Assembly: GCA_031254385.1 (NCBI GenBank)
Contig: JAIRUO010000120.1
Coordinates: 1-9,803 of the forward strand
Direction: 5' to 3'
From: Treponema sp.
GTDB lineage: Bacteria > Spirochaetota > Spirochaetia > Treponematales > Breznakiellaceae
DNA: 9,803 bases
Of the stretch, positions 1 to 5,877 are shown one piece after another (the stretch's first letter is position 1; each line of letters starts with the position of its first letter). The position numbers were made by a program, and so were the translations under genes. Below the pieces are notes generated by a model. That model did no database searches and was not told where the DNA came from. It was given only the letters and a program-made list of their open reading frames with translations.

Positions 1-2379
1 TATACCAAGGAAACCCATTATGGCGAAATTCATAAGAATAGAAACTGAAAGGGGCGCGATTCCCACCAGCCCTGCAATCAAAGATCGGTAAGAAATTGAC
101 AGTATAATAAAAACCAAAAATAAGGAACTTAAAACAGACGAAATCTGCGACTGTACTACAAGGCGGTTCAGGGAACTTTCCACCAGCGCGGTGCCGCCAA
201 TAATGGTATTTATGTTTTCTGGGAAATTGGCATCAATGAATTCCCTGATTTCTGTAACTGCGGCTTGAGTATCTGTTTCGCCGACAGTTCTAAGCTGCAC
301 CGTTGTTTTAATGGCTGTCGGCTCCAGCGGATCATTGGCATAAGTGCTGATGTTTCCGGCCAAAAGCAGAAGGTAGCCAGAAATCATGCGCTGTAGTTCT
401 TCGGGGCTTCGTTTTCCGTAGCGTTCAGGTATATAGGGTATTTCGTAATAAGAAGCACCTTCGTAATTGACAAGTCTTTCTATTTCCCGGACAAGGTCGT
501 TAGCTGTCATGTTCCTGTCTCTGCCTGAACCCTGGGCCTTTGTCAGTAGATTCATAAAATCATTGACGGTTAGAGGCAGATCCGCTCCGTCATAAGCGGA
601 AGAATCAGCATACGCGAATGAATCGTCATAACCGGAATATCCTGAATCATTAAAATCAGTATCGCCAAACCCAAAATCACCAAAACCAAAGTCCCCAAAC
701 CCGAAATCTCCTAATCCAAAATCTTTGTTGTAAAAATCAGCCTGACTTCCGAAGTCCGCGTTGTCTGAAATCCCCAAGGGGCTGGCGTTCACATTGTAAA
801 CCTGATTGATGCGTTTGATTAAATGGGTAAAGCCCAAAGTTTTTCCAGCTTCGGGAACTTTGTTTTCCAGGTACAAGTTCAAATCGTCCATGGCCTTTAG
901 GCTAGAAGGAGAAAGAAGAATTTCTGGTGTTTCTGCCTGGGCTACCACGCTTACGATTTTTGAGCCGCCGAATTTCTCCCGGATAAAGGTATCGGATTTG
1001 GAAATATCCGTAGAGGATCGGAAATATTCCACAAAGGCATTGTCAATGGGTATTCTAAAAACCCCGTAAATTGAAGCAATGAAAATAAGACAGATAAAAA
1101 CTAAAATAGTCTTTCTGTGCCGGATTACTGGCGTAAAAAATTCTGCAATACCATTAGGCGCCGCATCAGGTATTTTTTCTAAATTATCCGCTGATACTGC
1201 CGGCTTTTCCTGTATTTGCTTCTTAAACAGGCTTGGCCCACGTAGGATCAGCAAAGAAGGGATGAGAGTTACCGCTATGATATACGCGGATAATACGCCA
1301 AAACTTGAAAAGAAACCGAACTCCCTGATGGGGAGTACAGTAGTTATGCTAAAAGAGGAAAATCCGGCAAAAGTAGTCAGGAACGCAAGGAAAACAGCTT
1401 TTCCTATTCTCATAGAAAGGCGTATCACTAGGTCAAGGTGTTCTTCTGCGCTTAATTCCGGCTTTAGGCGCTGGTCTTCCATATAATGCGTAACAACGTG
1501 GATGCCGTAAGCGCTTCCTACTGCGACAAGTATTACCGGCAGTACTGTTGATATGACAGAGAGTTTTACACCAAAGATGGGCATGGCCCCTAAGCACCAG
1601 ATCACAGCGATTAGTACAGTCAGGAGGGGCAGGACAACAGCGGTAACACGCCTAAACGAAAAGAACAAAATGCCTAACACTACCACTATTACCAGGGGAA
1701 TAAGCAGAATCAGATCCGCCCTTACCGCCTCGTTTATTGTGGCGCTGATCACGGGAAGGCCGGTAACATAGACCTCCGCTTTCCCGGCAAACATTTCTTG
1801 AGCAATGTCCCGGATTTGAATAAAGCTGTCAATCACCTCTGGCCGCCCCGCGTCCTCTGCCGAGATTTCCAGAGGAACCAGAATCTGCGTGGCGGAAAAA
1901 TCATCGGAAATCAGGGAGCGGCTATAAATATCCCAGGAAAGGATGCGCCTTTTTAGCTCGTTTATTTCTTCGGGGGTTCCGGTAAAAGTATCGTCCACCA
2001 GTTTTCTTACGATTATGGAATCCCCTTCGCCGTAAATATAATCCGATGAGATAATGGAATTGATGTTTCCGGTAATCGGAATTTCTTCGATCCTGTCAGA
2101 ATATTCCCGGAGCAGATTCAGAAAATCCCTGTCAAACACGGTACTGTATTTTCGTTCCAGCCCCACCAGAACAAAAATGGAACTCCCAAAGGTTTTGTCA
2201 ATGTAGGACGAGGTCATGCGGGCTTCGTCATCTTCCGGTATAAAACGTATATTGTTGTTGTCCAGCTCTGTATGCGGAAGCTGAAAGGCAAAGAAAACCG
2301 TTATTGCCGCTACAATCAGCACATTGAGCCAGGGGCGGGAAAAGAGGATTTTGAAAAAGCGGTAAGAAAATTTTTCCAT
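1..2379 (-). CDS. RND/MMPL superfamily exporter, HAE3-like, 3' end outside window
   Basis: This is a predicted inner-membrane exporter of the RND superfamily. The first 793 codons are visible and the C-terminus lies beyond the left edge. Hydrophobic segments fall at about residues 16-34 (TM1), 222-241, 246-268, 274-297, 325-345, 355-378, 424-442 (TM7) and 746-764 onward. Large exported loops lie at 35-220 and 443-745. This is the duplicated RND plan of TM, loop and TM cluster, done twice. The TM4 motif GSAYGIHVVTHY (about 288-299) is typical of the 'predicted exporter' HAE3/MMPL branch. The ATG at 2379 is supported by AAGGA (2389-2385) five bases upstream. The second loop carries an unusual Gly/Phe/Asp repeat near residues 554-573, followed by an acidic Asp/Ser/Tyr-rich stretch to about 600. 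The substrate is unknown; relatives are linked to lipids or other hydrophobic compounds. Family call secure, function not. Confidence 0.9.
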   Translation of the reverse strand, partial: MEKFSYRFFKILFSRPWLNVLIVAAITVFFAFQLPHTELDNNNIRFIPEDDEARMTSSYIDKTFGSSIFVLVGLERKYSTVFDRDFLNLLREYSDRIEEIPITGNINSIISSDYIYGEGDSIIVRKLVDDTFTGTPEEINELKRRILSWDIYSRSLISDDFSATQILVPLEISAEDAGRPEVIDSFIQIRDIAQEMFAGKAEVYVTGLPVISATINEAVRADLILLIPLVIVVVLGILFFSFRRVTAVVLPLLTVLIAVIWCLGAMPIFGVKLSVISTVLPVILVAVGSAYGIHVVTHYMEDQRLKPELSAEEHLDLVIRLSMRIGKAVFLAFLTTFAGFSSFSITTVLPIREFGFFSSFGVLSAYIIAVTLIPSLLILRGPSLFKKQIQEKPAVSADNLEKIPDAAPNGIAEFFTPVIRHRKTILVFICLIFIASIYGVFRIPIDNAFVEYFRSSTDISKSDTFIREKFGGSKIVSVVAQAETPEILLSPSSLKAMDDLNLYLENKVPEAGKTLGFTHLIKRINQVYNVNASPLGISDNADFGSQADFYNKDFGLGDFGFGDFGFGDFGFGDTDFNDSGYSGYDDSFAYADSSAYDGADLPLTVNDFMNLLTKAQGSGRDRNMTANDLVREIERLVNYEGASYYEIPYIPERYGKRSPEELQRMISGYLLLLAGNISTYANDPLEPTAIKTTVQLRTVGETDTQAAVTEIREFIDANFPENINTIIGGTALVESSLNRLVVQSQISSVLSSLFLVFIILSISYRSLIAGLVGIAPLSVSILMNFAIMGFLGI
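661..720 (-). repeat. 15-bp tandem repeat, four units, coding for (F-G-F/L-G-D)x4
   Basis: Four adjacent 15-base units (661-675, 676-690, 691-705, 706-720) lie inside the exporter gene in its reading frame. Each encodes a five-residue unit Phe-Gly-Phe/Leu-Gly-Asp, at residues 554-573. The units differ mainly at third codon positions (GGA/GGG/GGT/GGC for Gly, GAT/GAC for Asp). The peptide pattern is therefore conserved while the DNA has drifted, which argues for an older repeat kept by selection rather than fresh slippage. Confidence 0.9.
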
Positions 2380-2462
2380 GGGTATCCTTAATTTTGTGTA
2401 ATTATACCCTTTTTGATAAAAAAATTATAGACGCTGGAAAATAGTTTTTACTTATGTACGTA

Positions 2463-2491
2463 TTCACAAAGCCTTTCAATTCTATTATATT
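2463..2491 (+). promoter_or_regulatory. Candidate sigma-70-type promoter for nifS-nifU
   Basis: The -35 box TTCACA (2463-2468) matches TTGACA at five of six positions. It is followed by a 17-bp spacer and the -10 box TATATT (2486-2491), which matches TATAAT at five of six. Transcription would start near 2498, giving a leader of about 54 nt before the ATG at 2552. This was found by eye; no start site has been mapped. Confidence 0.5.
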
Positions 2492-2509
2492 AGTAAATTA
2501 GTAGGCTAT

Positions 2510-2550
2510 TTGTACCAAGGGAAAGAGAGTATTGTACCAAGGGAAAGAGA
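2510..2550 (+). repeat. Tandem 19-nt direct repeat carrying the nifS ribosome-binding site
   Basis: An identical 19-nt sequence occurs at 2510-2528 and 2532-2550, separated by GTA (22-bp period). Each copy contains TTG followed by AAGGGAAAGAGA. The second copy places AAGGG (2539-2543) eight bases ahead of the ATG at 2552, so it is the working Shine-Dalgarno. The first copy is too far upstream for that ATG. The TTG at 2510 is in frame with nifS and the TTG at 2532 is not. The duplication makes the longer TTG start look like a by-product. Confidence 0.85.
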
Positions 2551-2551
2551 A

Positions 2552-3748
2552 ATGGAAAAAAGGCATATTTACATAGATTACAACGCTACCACGCCTCTAA
2601 GGGAAGAAGTAAAAACCACTTTAATCGAATGTATGGATTTATATGGAAACGCTTCCAGCATGCACGAATCAGGCAGGAAGGCAAGGCACTGGGTAGAAGA
2701 GGCCAGGCTTAAGGTTGCCTCGCTTATAAATGCGCTGCCCGAAGAAATTGTCTTTAGCTCAGGCGGCTCGGAATCCAATAATACGGTGTTTGAGACCATG
2801 CGCGTTATAGCCTCAAATAAAGGCGCCAATAACGGCGCCAAGCCTTTTTCTGCGGACAGGAAAGAAATAATCACCACATCCATTGAACATCCCTGCGTCC
2901 TGAATACGGCGCAGTACCTTAAAGATACGGGTTTTACTGTAAGCTTTCTTCCGGTGGACGAAAACGGCAAAATAAAAATGGATGCCCTGAAAACCGCATT
3001 ATCGGAAAAAACTCTATTGGTATCCGTGATGATGGCCAATAACGAAATAGGGACTATTCAGGATATTAAGGAGATTTGCGCTCTTTCCAAAAATGTCGGG
3101 GCTTTGGTTCATACTGACGCTTCCCAGGCCGCAGGGAAGATGCCTGTTGATGTCAAAGACTTGGGCGTAGATTATATGACCATATCCGGCCATAAAATAT
3201 ACGGTCCCAAAGGGATAGGCGCTCTTTATGTGAAACACGGCGCGCCTCTTTATCCGCTGATTCACGGTGGCCATCAGGAAGCCGGGTTCAGGGCCGGAAC
3301 CCATAATAACTGGGGGATCATAGGTTTTGGAAAAGCCGCAGAATTGGCCTTGAGGGACCTTGGCGAATACGGGAAGAAAATGTCCCTTTTGCGTAAACGG
3401 CTTAGAGACGGTCTAGAGGCGAAGATTCCCAATATAAAGATTAACGGCCACCCGACTTATACGCTTCCCAATACACTTGATGTTTCGTTTCCAGGAGCGG
3501 AAGGGGAGTCCATACTTCTTCACATGGACCTTAAAGGCATAGAAGCCTCTACCGGGTCTGCCTGCGCTTCCGGGAGCCTTGAGCCTTCTCATGTGCTTAT
3601 GGCAACAGGGCTTGGGCCTGAGCTGGCGCACGGTTCCATACGTTTTAGTCTGGGCTGGGGCATAAGCGAGGATGATATTGATTATATCATCAATGAACTG
3701 CCTCCCATTATTGAGAAACTCAGATCCATGTCCACGATGAAATTATAG
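2552..3748 (+). CDS. nifS: Cysteine desulfurase, NifS/IscS type
   Basis: This PLP enzyme converts L-cysteine to alanine and passes the sulfur, as a persulfide, to Fe-S assembly in the cytoplasm. Counting from the ATG at 2552 (398 aa), the fold-type I landmarks are all present. They are the N-terminal YIDYNATTP, the His stacking on PLP in SIEHP (about 113), the Asp in HTDASQ (about 189), the PLP lysine in SGHKIYGPKG (about 215) and the GGHQEAGFRAGTHN segment (about 239-252). The sulfur-accepting Cys is at about 338 in STGSACASG, on a long loop as in the NifS/IscS (group I) branch. An in-frame TTG at 2510 would add 14 residues, but the ATG has the better-placed SD and starts at the usual family position. 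An extra Asn/Gly/Ala-rich stretch (about 88-104) precedes the PLP-His strand. nifU follows 12 bp downstream. General Fe-S supply is more likely than a nitrogenase-only role, as no nif structural genes are seen. Confidence 0.95.
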   Translation: MEKRHIYIDYNATTPLREEVKTTLIECMDLYGNASSMHESGRKARHWVEEARLKVASLINALPEEIVFSSGGSESNNTVFETMRVIASNKGANNGAKPFSADRKEIITTSIEHPCVLNTAQYLKDTGFTVSFLPVDENGKIKMDALKTALSEKTLLVSVMMANNEIGTIQDIKEICALSKNVGALVHTDASQAAGKMPVDVKDLGVDYMTISGHKIYGPKGIGALYVKHGAPLYPLIHGGHQEAGFRAGTHNNWGIIGFGKAAELALRDLGEYGKKMSLLRKRLRDGLEAKIPNIKINGHPTYTLPNTLDVSFPGAEGESILLHMDLKGIEASTGSACASGSLEPSHVLMATGLGPELAHGSIRFSLGWGISEDDIDYIINELPPIIEKLRSMSTMKL

Positions 3749-3755
3749 GGGGTGA
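3747..3755 (+). promoter_or_regulatory. Strong Shine-Dalgarno deciding the nifU start
   Basis: AGGGGGTGA (3747-3755) matches the anti-SD complement AGGAGGTGA at eight of nine positions. It ends five bases before the ATG at 3761 and overlaps the nifS stop codon. The in-frame GTG at 3752 lies inside this element, so the ATG at 3761 is preferred. Confidence 0.8.
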
Positions 3756-3760
3756 ATGAA

Positions 3761-4351
3761 ATGAACGATTGGTTATATTCAGACACGGTGAAAGATCACT
3801 TTACCAATCCCCGGAACGTGCTTACAACAGATGCGAATGATTTCCCTGCTAACGGTCGGGGCCAGACCGGAAATATCAAATGCGGCGATCAGATGCTCAT
3901 GCTGCTTAAAATCGAAGACGACATTATTGTTGACGTGCGCTGGAAGACCTACGGCTGTGCCAGCGCCATTGCTTCAACTTCCATGTTATCTGAAACTATC
4001 AAGGGCATGAGCATTAAGGACGCTTACAGCATCAGGCCCGAAGACCTGGTTAAAAAACTGGGCGGCTTACCTGAGTATAAGATCCATTGCTCGGTGTTAG
4101 GCGATAAGGCCCTGAGAGCCGCAATTGACGACTACCTTTCCAGTACGGGCCGATCTGGAATGTTAAAAGAAGCGGCAACGGAAATATGCCACTGCCTTGG
4201 CATTACCGATAAGGACATAGAAAAAGCGTTCCAGCAGGGAGCCAGAACCTGGGAAGCACTCCAGCAGGCTACCAAAATAGGCACAGTCTGCGGAGGCTGC
4301 AAGGACAAAGCCATGGAATTGCTCCACGGCCTTGTCCATATCTACGGCTAA
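3761..4351 (+). CDS. nifU: NifU-like Fe-S scaffold: IscU domain plus BFD-type [2Fe-2S] domain
   Basis: This is a 196-aa scaffold on which Fe-S clusters are assembled with sulfur from the adjacent desulfurase. Residues about 1-125 form the IscU/NifU N-terminal domain. All cluster ligands are visible: Cys41 and Asp43 in NIKCGD, Cys66 in YGCASA, and His109-Cys110 in KIHCSVLGDKAL. Residues about 135-190 form a bacterioferritin-associated-ferredoxin-like domain with CxC (143, 145) and CxxC (177, 180), as in the permanent [2Fe-2S] domain of NifU. The C-terminal Nfu domain of classical nitrogen-fixer NifU (about 300 aa) is absent. The stop is clean, so this is a natural two-domain form rather than a break. 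The start is set by the strong SD at 3747-3755. It is almost certainly cotranscribed with nifS. The stop codon is 2 bp from the stop of the convergent gene. Confidence 0.93.
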   Translation: MNDWLYSDTVKDHFTNPRNVLTTDANDFPANGRGQTGNIKCGDQMLMLLKIEDDIIVDVRWKTYGCASAIASTSMLSETIKGMSIKDAYSIRPEDLVKKLGGLPEYKIHCSVLGDKALRAAIDDYLSSTGRSGMLKEAATEICHCLGITDKDIEKAFQQGARTWEALQQATKIGTVCGGCKDKAMELLHGLVHIYG

Positions 4352-4353
4352 GA

Positions 4354-5784
4354 TCAGCGCCTCTCTGAAAGATTATTAATGTTCAGCAGTACCGCCGAGC
4401 CGTCCGCCCTTTGTGTGACAATATAGTTATCAATAATCAATATGGAAGCGAAGCGATGTACTGGTATGGATGAACGCGCCTGCCGAACAAATTCAAGATT
4501 GTAGCGTGCAAGGTAGAAATTACCGTCCGTTGATGTAATGGCATAGAACTCGTTTCCTGAGGCCCAGATAAGGCTGTCCGGGTTCATCTCATCTTCTCCC
4601 TGTTTAATCAAGTCCAGCGTATTTGGATTCATTTCTACCAGCCTGACTGCGCCAACGGAGGCATCTTCGGCTATCGCAATTAGACGGTTGTTGATCGCGT
4701 TTAAGCTACGGATATTAATGCTTCGTAGAAGCGAACTGTTGATTATCGTCAAGTTATTGGAATCCAATGTGACCAAGCGGCCTAGAGAATTATTTTGAGA
4801 CAAAATAGAGGCGCCAAGAAGACCTTGCATAATTGGTGGCGGTGGATCTCGGGCGATCTCTGCTTCCTGACCTCCGGCGATAGTACCCCTTAGGATGTCC
4901 CCTGCATCTTCCAGCTCTCCTAAATAACCGCCTAAATCATCATCCGGGTTCGTCCCCGATCCCGGTCCTGTCGGATCTACGGGCGGTGCCTCATTACCCG
5001 GGTCGGGTTGCACAGGCGATTGGGGTGTAGTGGGCTGTACCGGCTGCTGAGTTGGTGGTTGCACTGGCGGAGGGTTCTCTATTCTCTGCACAATTTCCTC
5101 AATCTGATCTACGATTAGCTCAGCCATGGCCGTCTTGTCTTCCTGGTCCACCTCTTCTATAACCCTGGGATCAGTAAGGGGGATTGTGCTGACTGCGTTT
5201 AAGGGGCCTGCGCTGGCCGGCCCTAGTGGAATAACCATCAGGGTCTGTCCGGGCCATTCGTCAAAACGTATGGAGAGTCCGGCTCTTTCCCTGACCAAGT
5301 TTCCCATTACCGGCCTTTTATACTTGGAATCAAAGTAGCTCATATCCCCCCGGAAAACGGCGTTATAGATGGTGACATATCGCGCAAGAAGCGCAGCGTT
5401 GGCCCTGGAATAACCATAGGCGCCTTCAAGATAACCCTGGATAATGAGCCGCAGGTACACGATATTATCCACCGCGACATCCACGCCAAGGCCAAAAATA
5501 TCAGCGTCAAATTTGCCAGCGTCCGCATCGGACACAGAATGGATTACAAAGTACCTTCCGGTGGCTCCTGCCCGGGTCGCGCCATTCCTGACCTGTACGC
5601 CCAGATCGTAGCCTATGGCCCTGACATCATCAAGGGAATCGTTTCTGCCGGAACCAGGGCCTTCATAATTGATGAATTCCACAGGACCATAAGGTTCTAT
5701 TTCTTCCTGGTTTACCTGGGAAAAAAGGCTTGGGCTAACGAGTAGCGCTAAAATGATAAAACAATATATGAACCGATATTTCAT
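4354..5784 (-). CDS. P83/100-family spirochaetal secreted antigen, short proline-linker form
   Basis: This 476-aa exported protein resembles Borrelia antigen P83/100, recognised from memory rather than by search. A Sec signal peptide spans about 1-22 (MKYR start, hydrophobic core, SLFS before Gln23). There is no lipobox Cys, so it should be soluble in the periplasm or envelope. Residues 35-187 match the family N-terminal domain: VEFINYEGP, RAIGYDLG, GRYFVIHSV, a run ending VTIYNAVFRGDMSYFD, and FDEWPGQTLMVIPL. A Pro/Gln/Thr linker with repeated PVQP follows at 237-276. The C-terminal part (about 324-473) has short strand-rich repeats resembling the C-terminal portion of P83/100, possibly propeller-like. 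The long charged coiled-coil centre of the Borrelia protein is missing. The ATG at 5784 has AGAGG (5794-5790) five bases upstream. The molecular role of the family is unknown to me. Confidence 0.85.
   Translation of the reverse strand: MKYRFIYCFIILALLVSPSLFSQVNQEEIEPYGPVEFINYEGPGSGRNDSLDDVRAIGYDLGVQVRNGATRAGATGRYFVIHSVSDADAGKFDADIFGLGVDVAVDNIVYLRLIIQGYLEGAYGYSRANAALLARYVTIYNAVFRGDMSYFDSKYKRPVMGNLVRERAGLSIRFDEWPGQTLMVIPLGPASAGPLNAVSTIPLTDPRVIEEVDQEDKTAMAELIVDQIEEIVQRIENPPPVQPPTQQPVQPTTPQSPVQPDPGNEAPPVDPTGPGSGTNPDDDLGGYLGELEDAGDILRGTIAGGQEAEIARDPPPPIMQGLLGASILSQNNSLGRLVTLDSNNLTIINSSLLRSINIRSLNAINNRLIAIAEDASVGAVRLVEMNPNTLDLIKQGEDEMNPDSLIWASGNEFYAITSTDGNFYLARYNLEFVRQARSSIPVHRFASILIIDNYIVTQRADGSAVLLNINNLSERR
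4957..5076 (-). repeat. Proline-rich low-complexity linker in the P83/100 homologue
   Basis: This segment encodes residues 237-276, made mainly of Pro, Gln, Thr and Val with three PVQP motifs, then Pro/Gly/Asp. It separates the conserved N-terminal domain from the C-terminal domain, where Borrelia P83/100 has a long Lys/Glu-rich coiled coil. Confidence 0.85.
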
Positions 5785-5814
5785 GATAACCTCTTGTTCG
5801 TTCTGAAATTGTTG

Positions 5815-5843
5815 CTGTTCTAAAGAATCAGACCTTTGAACAG
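5815..5843 (-). promoter_or_regulatory. Inverted repeat / hairpin in the P83/100-gene leader
   Basis: On the plus strand, CTGTTC (5815-5820), a bulged T and AAAG (5822-5825) pair with CTTT (5834-5837) and GAACAG (5838-5843). The result is a 10-bp stem with one bulge and an 8-nt loop. It begins close to the predicted transcription start (about 5842), so the mRNA would start with a hairpin. There is no T-tract after it on either strand, so it does not look like an intrinsic terminator. It could be a 5' stabiliser or an operator. Confidence 0.45.
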
Positions 5844-5848
5844 ATATA

Positions 5849-5877
5849 ATTATACATCCTTTCTATTATTACAGCAA
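5849..5877 (-). promoter_or_regulatory. Candidate promoter for the P83/100-family gene
   Basis: Reading the minus strand, TTGCTG (5877-5872, three of six bases of the -35 consensus) is followed by 17 bp and an exact TATAAT (5854-5849). The -35 box overlaps the stop codon of the upstream propeller gene. Transcription would start near 5842, with a leader of about 57 nt. The -10 is strong and the -35 weak. The gene may also be reached by read-through from the upstream pair. Confidence 0.45.

Larger units (their letters stand above)
2380..2551. promoter_or_regulatory. Divergent intergenic control region between exporter and nifS
   Basis: This AT-rich 172-bp gap separates two divergent genes. On the minus strand there are two exact TATAAT boxes, at 2406-2401 and 2429-2424. 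Neither has a convincing -35 box, so the exporter promoter is uncertain. On the plus strand there is a better promoter (listed separately). Downstream of it the sequence ATTAGTA occurs twice with an 8-bp period (2489-2495 and 2497-2503), followed by the duplicated ribosome-binding segment. A TACGTA palindrome sits at 2457-2462 just upstream of the plus-strand -35. I do not recognise an operator for a known Fe-S regulator. Confidence 0.6.

Noticed and set aside
806..1771. Three successive plus-strand open frames (806-1069, 1079-1486, 1553-1771)
   Set aside because: They lie antisense to the exporter gene. Their products are rich in Arg/Ser/Thr without domain structure, while the minus-strand frame is continuous with clear RND features.
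2510..2551. TTG start at 2510 giving a 14-residue longer desulfurase
   Set aside because: The extra peptide is just the translated duplicated leader. The ATG at 2552 has a well-placed SD and matches the usual family start.
2578..3631. Minus-strand open frames opposite nifS
   Set aside because: They are shadows of a strongly conserved cysteine desulfurase and show no recognisable motif or ribosome-binding site.
3752..3760. GTG start at 3752 for nifU
   Set aside because: The GTG is part of the SD sequence for the ATG at 3761 and has no good SD of its own.
4303..4337. Imperfect 10-bp inverted repeat near the end of nifU (4303-4312 with 4328-4337) as a terminator
   Set aside because: It is inside the coding region, has a 15-nt loop and one mismatch, and no T-tract follows. 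It is probably chance.
5815..5843. GAACA/TGTTC dyad as a LexA-type SOS box
   Set aside because: The half-sites are far too widely spaced for a known SOS box, so I kept it only as a leader hairpin or generic dyad.
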